Positions 8,279 to 15,019 of a DNA stretch of 33,784 nt are shown here, piece by piece. Source of the DNA: Lachnospiraceae bacterium (GTDB taxonomy: Bacteria; Bacillota; Clostridia; Lachnospirales; Lachnospiraceae). The stretch covers positions 1-33,784 of the forward strand of contig JABZIV010000023.1 in the NCBI GenBank assembly GCA_015258095.1, written 5' to 3'. Below the pieces are notes generated by a model. The model was not told the DNA's origin, made no database searches, and saw only the letters and a program-made list of their open reading frames with translations. Positions within the stretch are counted from its first letter, which is position 1; every line of letters begins with the position of its first letter. The position numbers and the translations under genes were made by a program.

Positions 8279-8421
8279 TGCATTCCATGGATAGGGAAAC
8301 AAGGGCACGCTTTCGCTAACCTCGCCTCGTAGCAGTACTAAGCTTCAAGCATCGCCGTGCTTGCTTTCAGCAAGTACTGACGGGCTCAGATTGCCCCTTG
8401 TTTCCCTATCCATGGAATGCA
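8279..8421. repeat. 143-bp imperfect palindromic element between convergent genes
   Basis: The outer arms (8279-8307 and 8392-8421) are inverted copies of 29 and 30 bases, identical apart from one extra G/C. Inside lie a second inverted pair, CAGTACT at 8333-8339 with AGTACTG at 8373-8379, and a third, CAAGCA at 8346-8351 with TGCTTG at 8358-8363. The element fills most of the 172-bp gap between the stop of the YwlG-like gene and the stop of the membrane-protein gene. No U tract follows the arms, so it is not a classical terminator, although such a fold could end transcripts from either side. It resembles a palindromic dispersed repeat or miniature element. No second copy is present in this window. 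Confidence 0.85.
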
Positions 8422-8436
8422 ATCAAACAATTAAAC

Positions 8437-9192
8437 CTAGACGTGAATCGCATCAGATCGATTTCCGTTCAGGAGGCTGTCATGCCGAAGGCGGCTTCCG
8501 TGGATGCGGTTTTCACTTTTCAGCATCCATAGAGGAAGAAGAGTTGCTTTAGCGAAATAACACAGTATCCAGATCATAAAAGCGCCGAGTGAGAGACCTC
8601 GGAAATAAAAGAGATAGCCTTCCAGAAGAAAGAGGGCATTTAAAGTGATATTGCATAGGGTGGCTAAGCTAGCAAAGAAAAGATTTCCGGGCATACTTGG
8701 TCTAAAGTATTTCACGGCATAGAGGGAAAGAAGAGAGATATTGTAAATACAAATCGGCTTCTTTTCCTTTCGGTAGAAAACGATGGTTTTTCGGTTATAA
8801 AAAAAGACGCCTTCTTTTTTTGCAAGGGACGCTTCAGAAATCCAGACATGACTTACTGCGCTGATTTCTTCCCAGGGCACGAACAGTTTTATGCCGGGAA
8901 GATAAATTCCCTCTTTTCCTATCAACAGTTTTTTATAAAAATAAAAGGGGATAGAGACGAGGAGCAGAATGCCGTTTCCATAGAGCGCGAACTTTAGCGG
9001 GCTTAACTGTAGTTTGGCAGTGGGAAGAGTTACATGCAGAACGGCAAGACCTTTTCCTTTTCCGATGACGTAAAAAATCATAATGAGAAGGGAAAAGATA
9101 AAGGTGAAGTAGCGATAATAAATGCTGTGAAAAGAAATCCCGTTTTTCATCTGTTGTGCACGGTCATTCTTTTGTTCTACACTTCGTTTCAT
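8437..9192 (-). CDS. Four-helix membrane protein of unknown function with a possible PH-like domain
   Basis: I do not recognise this 251-residue protein. Hydrophobic segments lie at about 27-44, 67-86, 171-196 and 200-223. Between the second and third is a soluble part of roughly 85 residues. It contains the pattern IGKEGIYLPG, LFVPWEEISAV and KTIVFYRKEKKPICIYNI, which resembles bacterial PH-like (bPH) domains in membrane proteins. That resemblance is an inference. The C-terminal 25 residues are hydrophilic. The ATG at 9192 follows GAGGGGAAACG, a good ribosome site. The gene lies downstream of trmB on the same strand, separated by a 79-base gap made almost entirely of a hexanucleotide repeat. 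Expression might therefore vary with repeat number. Confidence 0.65.
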   Translation of the reverse strand: MKRSVEQKNDRAQQMKNGISFHSIYYRYFTFIFSLLIMIFYVIGKGKGLAVLHVTLPTAKLQLSPLKFALYGNGILLLVSIPFYFYKKLLIGKEGIYLPGIKLFVPWEEISAVSHVWISEASLAKKEGVFFYNRKTIVFYRKEKKPICIYNISLLSLYAVKYFRPSMPGNLFFASLATLCNITLNALFLLEGYLFYFRGLSLGAFMIWILCYFAKATLLPLWMLKSENRIHGSRLRHDSLLNGNRSDAIHV

Positions 9193-9202
9193 CCGTTTCC
9201 CC

Positions 9203-9268
9203 TCTCAATCTCAATCTCAATCTCAATCTCTATCTCTATCTCTATCTCTATCTCTATCTCTATCTCTT
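9203..9268 (-). repeat. Hexanucleotide simple-sequence repeat in front of the membrane-protein gene
   Basis: On the + strand the tract is four TCTCAA units (9203-9226), six TCTCTA units (9227-9262) and a final TCTCTT. Read on the - strand it is a purine-rich GAGATA/GAGATT series that ends about 4 bases before the GAGGGG ribosome site. It fills the gap between the trmB stop (9272) and the next start (9192). Confidence 0.93.
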
Positions 9269-9271
9269 TCC

Positions 9272-9937
9272 CTATACCTTCTTTTTCTTCGCAACACACT
9301 TGCAAATCGGGTTTCCTTTTGCGGAGAACTTTTCTTCATATTCCGTCATAATATTTCCATCGGAAAGTCTCCCGTCATGATGGAGGTCAAAACTTTTTGC
9401 GAGGATATCCCAGCCATTTTCCTGAAAACTCTCCAAAGAGTAATCGAATAAATCCCGATTATCCGTCTTGAATTCGATATGGCCATCCTTGGAAAGAACT
9501 TGCTCGTAGAGCTTTAAAAATACCGGACTGGTGAGTCTGCGGTTCGCCTGTCTTTTCTTGGGCCAGGGGTCGGAGAAGTTCAGATAAATCGTGTCAATTT
9601 CTTCGGAAGAAAAAATCTCCGTAAGGAGTCTCGCGTCCATGCTCATGTAGTAGAGGTTTTTTAAAATTGTTCCGCCTTCCTCTTCTTTTTCCCGTCGTTT
9701 AATCGCTTTCAAGAGTACGCTGTCATAGCGTTCGATGCCGATGAAGTTCCGCGCGGGATCCCGCTTTGCTATTTCGTAAATGAATTTTCCTTTCCCCATC
9801 CCGATTTCCAGGGAAAGCGGATGCTCGTTTCCGAAGAGTTTTTCCGAAAAAAGCCCTTTATAGTCTTCTTTATTTTGGATTACGAAACGGGAGGAAGAGA
9901 CGAAATCTTCCGAGCCGCTGATGTGTCTTAAGCGCAT
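9272..9937 (-). CDS. trmB: tRNA (guanine-N7-)-methyltransferase TrmB
   Basis: TrmB methylates N7 of guanosine 46 in the variable loop of tRNA using S-adenosylmethionine. The 221-residue protein shows the SAM-binding block LEIGMGKGKFIYEIA near residue 40, NFIGIERYDSVLLKA, the signature YLNFSDPWPKKRQANRRL near residues 125-142 and the C-terminal TEYEEKFSAKGNPI. The ATG at 9937 has AAAGGAG just upstream on the - strand. It is divergent from the peptidoglycan hydrolase gene at 10106 and lies upstream of the unknown membrane-protein gene. Confidence 0.95.
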   Translation of the reverse strand: MRLRHISGSEDFVSSSRFVIQNKEDYKGLFSEKLFGNEHPLSLEIGMGKGKFIYEIAKRDPARNFIGIERYDSVLLKAIKRREKEEEGGTILKNLYYMSMDARLLTEIFSSEEIDTIYLNFSDPWPKKRQANRRLTSPVFLKLYEQVLSKDGHIEFKTDNRDLFDYSLESFQENGWDILAKSFDLHHDGRLSDGNIMTEYEEKFSAKGNPICKCVAKKKKV

Positions 9938-9993
9938 AATGCTCCTTTACTTGCAATTTTAAGATTTTCTTTATAGGAACGGAAACGCTCTTA

Positions 9994-10002
9994 TGGTATC
10001 AT
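9994..10002 (+). promoter_or_regulatory. Possible extended -10 promoter for the NlpC/P60 lipoprotein gene
   Basis: TGG followed by TATCAT matches an extended -10 element in the 168-bp divergent region between trmB and the hydrolase gene. No clear -35 box lies 17 bases upstream. The leader would be about 95 bases. Confidence 0.3.
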
Positions 10003-10105
10003 ATATGCGCTATTTTAACTAGAAAAAAGAGAAGAAGGATATAGAGGAAACGGGTTTCCCGTATTTTCCTTTTTCTCGTTGTAAAAGAATGATATAAGGG
10101 TGAAA

Positions 10106-11713
10106 ATGCGTAGAAAGAAATTACTGAGGGGAGGGATTTCTCTCCTTCTTGCGTCCACTATTGTAGGACTCTCCGCTTGTGAAAAGAAGATGGGGACGGA
10201 GAAAAGCGAAGCGAAAGCTTCCGCTTCGGATATTGTGGTAACCACGGAAGAAGCGGAAGGAGACTCCGTTGCCGTAGCGGCACTCGGCATCAATGCCAAT
10301 GTCTTACCTTCTATTGAGGGGGTTACCATCGATGGCCAGGCGGAAGACCTTGCACCGGTAAATCTTACGGTGGGGGTCATCAACTCGGTCGTGAAGGACT
10401 TACAGCAAAGGCTCATGCAGCTTGGCTACATGGAGGACGATGAGCCGACAACTTACTATGGGGATGCAACGTCCAAGGCAGTGCAGTATTTCCAGAGGCA
10501 GACCGGACGAAAGATGGACGGTATCACGGGCGTCGATACCTGGGATGCCCTGATGGCGGAAAATGCACCGCATTATGCGGCGAAACTCGGTTTTCAGGGA
10601 GACGACATCACGAAGATTCAGTATCGTCTCTATAACCTCGGTTATCTTACCGAGAGCGGACAGATTAACGGAAACTTTGATGCCACGACAGAAACCGCGG
10701 TGAAGAAGCTACAGGAGGTGAACCATCTTACCATCGACGGTACTGTCGGAGCTTCTACTTATGATTTGCTGTATTCCGATGATGTGAAGGCGAACATTAT
10801 CGCGCTCGGTGAACAGAGTGATATCGTAAAGAAGTATCAGAGTCGTTTGATTGCGCTCGGCTATCTTTCCGGAGAAGCGGACGGGAATTTCGGACTGACG
10901 ACGCAGAATGCCATTCGTGCTTTCCAGTCCAGAAATGACCAGGTGGTTGACGGCTTCCTTGGACCGGATACGAGAAACATTCTGGATTCGGATGCGGCAA
11001 AGCCTTTCGGTATGCGTCTTGGAGAGCAGAGTAACGATGTGCAGAATATGCAGAAGCTTCTGGCAAAGTATGGCTATCTCTCTGCTGATAAAGCTTCAGG
11101 TTATTTTGGAGAAATGACGAAAGATGCCGTGCTTTCTTTTCAAAGAACCAATGGCTTATCTGCAGACGGTATGGCTGGGGCAATGACGATGCAGCTCTTG
11201 CAGAGCGGGAATGCAAAATCAAAACCGAAAGCGGCCGCAGCGAAACCGAAGAAAGGAAAATCTGCGGGAAATGCCGCTCGAGGCGGCGGAGCGGCTGCCG
11301 GTGGTGCAGGGCAGACAGGTATCTCTTCCGGATCGGGAGGAGCTACCGTTTCCGGTTCCGCTTCCGCACTGATTTCCATTGCTTCTTCGAAGATTGGTTC
11401 CCCTTATGTCTGGGGTTCCAAGGGCCCCGGCTCCTTTGACTGCTCCGGTTTTGTATACTGGTGTTTAAACCAGGCGGGAGTCGGAACTTCTTATATGACT
11501 TCCTCCGGATGGAGAAACCCGGGACGTTTTAAGAAAGTCGGCGCTTCCGAGTTACAGGCGGGAGACATCGTTGTAGTAAGCGGACATGTCGGCATTTATG
11601 CCGGAGGAGGTTCTGTCATTGATGCGTCCTCTTCGAACGGTAGAGTGGTTCACAGAAGTTTTTCCGGATGGTGGTCCAAAAATTTCATAACGGCATGGCG
11701 GATTTTCAGCTAA
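10106..11713 (+). CDS. Lipoprotein with four peptidoglycan-binding repeats and an NlpC/P60 endopeptidase domain
   Basis: This is a predicted cell-wall hydrolase of 535 residues held at the outer face of the membrane. A short signal peptide ends in a lipobox (GLSAC, Cys25). Four PG_binding_1 repeats follow at about 95-150, 155-222, 225-290 and 292-362, each with an LGY or YGY block and a DG turn. A low-complexity Ala/Lys/Gly linker covers about 365-420. The NlpC/P60 domain has its catalytic Cys446 in FDCSGF and His494 in GHVGIY. The third catalytic position appears to be Asp506 rather than His or Asn. It probably cuts peptide stems of peptidoglycan. A GTG at 10100 is in frame, but AAGGG at 10096-10100 serves the ATG at 10106. 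Confidence 0.9.
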   Translation: MRRKKLLRGGISLLLASTIVGLSACEKKMGTEKSEAKASASDIVVTTEEAEGDSVAVAALGINANVLPSIEGVTIDGQAEDLAPVNLTVGVINSVVKDLQQRLMQLGYMEDDEPTTYYGDATSKAVQYFQRQTGRKMDGITGVDTWDALMAENAPHYAAKLGFQGDDITKIQYRLYNLGYLTESGQINGNFDATTETAVKKLQEVNHLTIDGTVGASTYDLLYSDDVKANIIALGEQSDIVKKYQSRLIALGYLSGEADGNFGLTTQNAIRAFQSRNDQVVDGFLGPDTRNILDSDAAKPFGMRLGEQSNDVQNMQKLLAKYGYLSADKASGYFGEMTKDAVLSFQRTNGLSADGMAGAMTMQLLQSGNAKSKPKAAAAKPKKGKSAGNAARGGGAAAGGAGQTGISSGSGGATVSGSASALISIASSKIGSPYVWGSKGPGSFDCSGFVYWCLNQAGVGTSYMTSSGWRNPGRFKKVGASELQAGDIVVVSGHVGIYAGGGSVIDASSSNGRVVHRSFSGWWSKNFITAWRIFS

Positions 11714-11809
11714 AGAGAAACGGGAGGTCTGTGAGGAAGAGGATTTGTTTTTTGCAGGCCTATTAGAACTTCCCTTACGGAAGAGTAAAGCAAAGGAGAG
11801 TGTGGAGAG

Positions 11810-12730
11810 ATGAAGAAAACGGCTTTGATTGTGATGGCAGCAGGAATTGGTTCTCGCTACGGTGCGGGAATTAAGCAGTTGGCAAAGATAGGGCCGTCCG
11901 GAGAGATTATTATGGATTACTCTGTGCACGATGCTTTGGATGCGGGATTTGACAAGCTGATTTTTGTCATTCGGAAAGAGATTGAGAAGGATTTTCGGGA
12001 AATTATCGGAGAACGAATCGAGAAGATTGCGGATGTACACTATGTGTTCCAGGAACTGGATGCGCTTCCTCGCGGATTCTCCCTTCCGGAAGGGAGAACC
12101 AAGCCGTGGGGAACTGCCCATGCTCTGATGCAGGCCAGAAAAGAGGTGGATTGTCCCTTTGCCGTAATCAATGCCGATGACTTCTACGGTAAGGAAGGGT
12201 ATCGTCTGATACACGGTTTTCTGGTGGAACAGAAGGGAACAGGAAAAGAACTTGAAATGTGTATGGCGGGGTACCATTTGAAGAATACCCTTTCCAAGAA
12301 CGGATCGGTGAACCGGGGAATCTGCCAAGTGTCCGGGGAGGATTATCTGGAATCGATTGAAGAGATTTATGATATAAAAAGAGGGGAAGATGGCGTTCTT
12401 TCCGGTTTGAACCAGAGGAAGGAGACGGTGACTCTCGATGAAGATGCTATCGCGTCCATGAATATGTTCGGTCTTCCGGAAGCCTTTTTGGATGTCGTTG
12501 CAGAGAAGTTTCCGGAGTGGCTTTCACACTACGGAAAGGAACTGAAGTCAGAGTATCTTCTGCCTAGAGAAATCAACAACCTGATGGTAGAAGGAAAGGG
12601 AAGAGTGAAGGTGCTCCCGGATCATGACAATTGGTTCGGCGTGACGTATCAGGAAGACAGAACGCTGGCAGAGGAGGCACTTAGAGAATGCATCGGTAAA
12701 GGTCTTTACCCGGAGAACTTGTATCGCTAA
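11810..12730 (+). CDS. Nucleotidyltransferase of the sugar-phosphate NTP transferase superfamily
   Basis: The 306-residue protein starts with a Rossmann-like nucleotide-binding block, ALIVMAAGIGSRYGAGIKQL, where the usual G-x-G-T-R-L pattern is replaced by GIGSRYG. GEIIMDYSVHDALDAGFDKLIFV, PWGTAHALMQAR and the acidic VINADDFYG (near residue 120, probable metal site) match NTP_transferase family members that couple a nucleotide to a sugar phosphate. The exact sugar is not evident. No other sugar-nucleotide genes flank it, though a ROK sugar kinase lies two genes downstream. The ATG follows AAAGGAGAGTGTGGAGAG. Confidence 0.8.
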   Translation: MKKTALIVMAAGIGSRYGAGIKQLAKIGPSGEIIMDYSVHDALDAGFDKLIFVIRKEIEKDFREIIGERIEKIADVHYVFQELDALPRGFSLPEGRTKPWGTAHALMQARKEVDCPFAVINADDFYGKEGYRLIHGFLVEQKGTGKELEMCMAGYHLKNTLSKNGSVNRGICQVSGEDYLESIEEIYDIKRGEDGVLSGLNQRKETVTLDEDAIASMNMFGLPEAFLDVVAEKFPEWLSHYGKELKSEYLLPREINNLMVEGKGRVKVLPDHDNWFGVTYQEDRTLAEEALRECIGKGLYPENLYR

Positions 12731-12772
12731 GCTTACAGAAAGAGGAAGTTCCTACTGTAAGGAGGTTATAGA

Positions 12773-14050
12773 TTGGCTGAAGAAGAGAGAGAGTCCCGGA
12801 AGAGAAGATTGAGAGAAAATGTTATATTTGGCAACACCGGGAAGAAAAGCGTAGAGGACGAGGGAGAGAGCGAAGAGGAAAATGTGAAGAGCAGCCTTTT
12901 AAAGAAAAAGGCTGTTTTCCTTCCGCTTTTATTTCTGGTCTTTTTTTTAGCCGCTCTTCTTTTTTATCTGTTTAGCATTCGAAAGTTTACGAGCTTATCC
13001 GTTATATGGAGTACGAGTTTTTCAGATAAAGAAAGCAGTACGGCATCCTTCTATCCCTTTTCGGAGGGCGTGGTGAAAGTATCTAAGGATGGCGCGTCCT
13101 ATATCGGGAAAACAGGGAAACCCTTGTGGAACCAGGCTTTTGAGATGGGAGAGCCGGTGGTTTCCGTCAATGGAGACTTTATGGTTATTGGAGAGGAAAA
13201 CGGTTCCAAACTCTTTATTCTTTCTAAAGAAGGACCGGTCGGGCAGGGGGAGGCACCGCTGCCGATTGAAAAGCTCTCCATCTCGGCGAAGGGTGTGGTC
13301 TATGCGCTCTTGAAGGAAGAAGACGGGAGCTTTATCACGGTTTTCTCCAAGGAGGGAAAGAACCTGGATATTGCCATTAAGTCCGTCATGAGCGGAGACG
13401 GCTATCCGATTGATTTTTCCGTGTCGAAAGACGGAGAAGAGCTTCTTGTGGCATTTTCCTATCTGGATAAGTCCGCTTTGAAAAGTCGTGTCGTGTTCTA
13501 TAATTTCTCCTCTTTAGGGAAGAATGTCGGAGCGAACCGTGTTGTAGGCGGTTTTAGAGAGCATTTTGCGGGGAAGATGGTGGGAAGAGTCCACTTTTTC
13601 AATAACGAGGAGAGTTTCGCCGCCTATAATGGGGGCTTTAGCTTCTTCTCTACGCGGGTAAAGACAAGTCCGGAAGAGAAGAAAAATGAAGAGATTCCGG
13701 GAATGATTCGGATGATCAGTTACAATGCGGAGAATCTTGCCGTGCTCGCGGACAATACCGAGGATAAAGAGAAAGGAAATTATCGTTTGTATCTTTTCCG
13801 GAAGAGCGGAGAGAAAGTCTTCGATAAGGCAGTTTCTTTTACGGGCACGAAGATGGAAGTCAGTGCCGATAAAATTTTCCTCTATCAGGAGAAAAATTAT
13901 AAAGTATATGATTTCGGCGGGCGCCTACGCTATAATGGGGAAACGGAAGAAGGTTTACAGTATATTCGGGCCGCTTCAGAAATCAATGTAGGAGGAACGG
14001 ACCTACTCTTGTGTTTTCCGAATAAAGTCGAGCGAGTCAGAGTACAGTAG
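12773..14050 (+). CDS. DUF5711-like membrane-anchored beta-propeller-type protein
   Basis: This 425-residue protein has a charged cytoplasmic N-terminus of about 45 residues and one membrane segment at about 47-68. The rest is a large external part of short beta-rich repeats (SVNGDFMVIGEENGSKLFIL, ISAKGVVYALLKEEDGSFITVF, SADKIFLYQEKNYKVYDFGG). This layout and wording match DUF5711 proteins of Clostridia, whose function is unknown. A role as a wall or envelope protein is only suggested by topology. Translation begins at TTG 12773, seven bases after AAGGAGG; no better ATG exists. It lies between the nucleotidyltransferase and the ROK kinase, with gaps of 42 and 12 bases, so it is probably part of one operon. 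Confidence 0.7.
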   Translation: MAEEERESRKRRLRENVIFGNTGKKSVEDEGESEEENVKSSLLKKKAVFLPLLFLVFFLAALLFYLFSIRKFTSLSVIWSTSFSDKESSTASFYPFSEGVVKVSKDGASYIGKTGKPLWNQAFEMGEPVVSVNGDFMVIGEENGSKLFILSKEGPVGQGEAPLPIEKLSISAKGVVYALLKEEDGSFITVFSKEGKNLDIAIKSVMSGDGYPIDFSVSKDGEELLVAFSYLDKSALKSRVVFYNFSSLGKNVGANRVVGGFREHFAGKMVGRVHFFNNEESFAAYNGGFSFFSTRVKTSPEEKKNEEIPGMIRMISYNAENLAVLADNTEDKEKGNYRLYLFRKSGEKVFDKAVSFTGTKMEVSADKIFLYQEKNYKVYDFGGRLRYNGETEEGLQYIRAASEINVGGTDLLLCFPNKVERVRVQ

Positions 14051-14062
14051 AGGGAGTGGAAG

Positions 14063-15016
14063 ATGAATCAGTATTGTGTAGGAATTGATGTAGGGGGAAC
14101 GACCGTTAAGTGCGGCATTTTTACCTATAACGGCGTACTTCTGGACAAGTGGGAAGTGATGACCAGAAAGGCGGAGAACGGAAAGTATATCCTGCCGGAT
14201 GTTGCAGAAGAGCTGAAGAAGCATCTGGAAGAAAAAACGATTGCGTATGAGGATATCACCGGCATCGGCATCGGCGTTCCCGGACCGGTGGAGCCGGATG
14301 GGCACGTTCGTGTTGCCGTGAATCTCGGTTGGAAGGATGTTTATCCGGCAAGAGAGATGCGAGAACTTATGGGAGGAAGGATCCCCTGTGCTGTTGGAAA
14401 TGATGCCAATGTCGCCGCTTTGGGAGAGATGTGGCAGGGAGGAGGAAAAGGCTATCAGAATATGCTGATGGTTACCCTGGGAACCGGTGTCGGCGGCGGT
14501 CTCATTTTAAACGGAAAGATTGTTACCGGCGCACACGGTGCCGGAGCGGAAATCGGACATATTCATGTACGGGATGTGGAAGGAGAGAAGTGCGCCTGCG
14601 GCGGGATGGGCTGTCTTGAACAGGTCGCTTCCGCTACGGGAATTGTGAAAGAAGCGGAGCGTTTTCTTCGGATGTTCAAGGACCCGTCTTCTCTTCGTAT
14701 CTATGGGAAGGCATTGACCGCGAAGATTGTTTGTGAGGCGGCAAAGGCGGGAGATCAGATTGCCTACCTCAGTTTGGATATGAGTATGCGCTCGCTGGGT
14801 ATCGTACTGGCACAGGTTTCCATGGTGGCGGATCCTGAAGTTTTCGTGATTGGCGGCGGGGTTTCCCGTGCGGGGGATTTTCTTCTGGATATGATTCGAA
14901 AGCATTATGAGGAATACACCCCGATTCTGGACAAGAAAGCCGTACTTATGCTTGCCACGCTTGGAAATGATGCGGGAATTTATGGCTGTGCAAGGCTCAT
15001 GTTGGAGAAAGAATAA
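14063..15016 (+). CDS. ROK-family glucokinase
   Basis: This enzyme probably phosphorylates glucose or a related hexose with ATP. The 317-residue protein has the N-terminal phosphate loop IDVGGTTVKCGIF, the catalytic region VGNDANVAALGEMW, GTGVGGGLILNGKI and EIGHIHV, and the ROK zinc motif CACGGMGCLEQVAS. A C-terminal IGGGVSRAGDFLLDMI completes the ATP fold. These features fit glucokinases of Firmicutes (TIGR00744-like), although substrate choice within ROK is hard to read from sequence. The ATG has GGGAGTGGAAG before it. The stop codon is only three bases from the mutS2 start, so the two genes are co-transcribed. Confidence 0.9.
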   Translation: MNQYCVGIDVGGTTVKCGIFTYNGVLLDKWEVMTRKAENGKYILPDVAEELKKHLEEKTIAYEDITGIGIGVPGPVEPDGHVRVAVNLGWKDVYPAREMRELMGGRIPCAVGNDANVAALGEMWQGGGKGYQNMLMVTLGTGVGGGLILNGKIVTGAHGAGAEIGHIHVRDVEGEKCACGGMGCLEQVASATGIVKEAERFLRMFKDPSSLRIYGKALTAKIVCEAAKAGDQIAYLSLDMSMRSLGIVLAQVSMVADPEVFVIGGGVSRAGDFLLDMIRKHYEEYTPILDKKAVLMLATLGNDAGIYGCARLMLEKE

Positions 15017-15019
15017 AGA

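Noticed and set aside
9203..9268. Hexamer tract considered as a CRISPR array
   Set aside because: The units are 6 bp with no spacers; it is a simple-sequence repeat.
9034..9351. Open frame on the + strand with a Ser-Ile repeat
   Set aside because: It is the translation of the TCTCTA hexanucleotide repeat and overlaps two real - strand genes.
11552..12328. 258-codon open frame on the - strand opposite the hydrolase end and nucleotidyltransferase
   Set aside because: It lies opposite two supported genes and encodes no recognisable domain.
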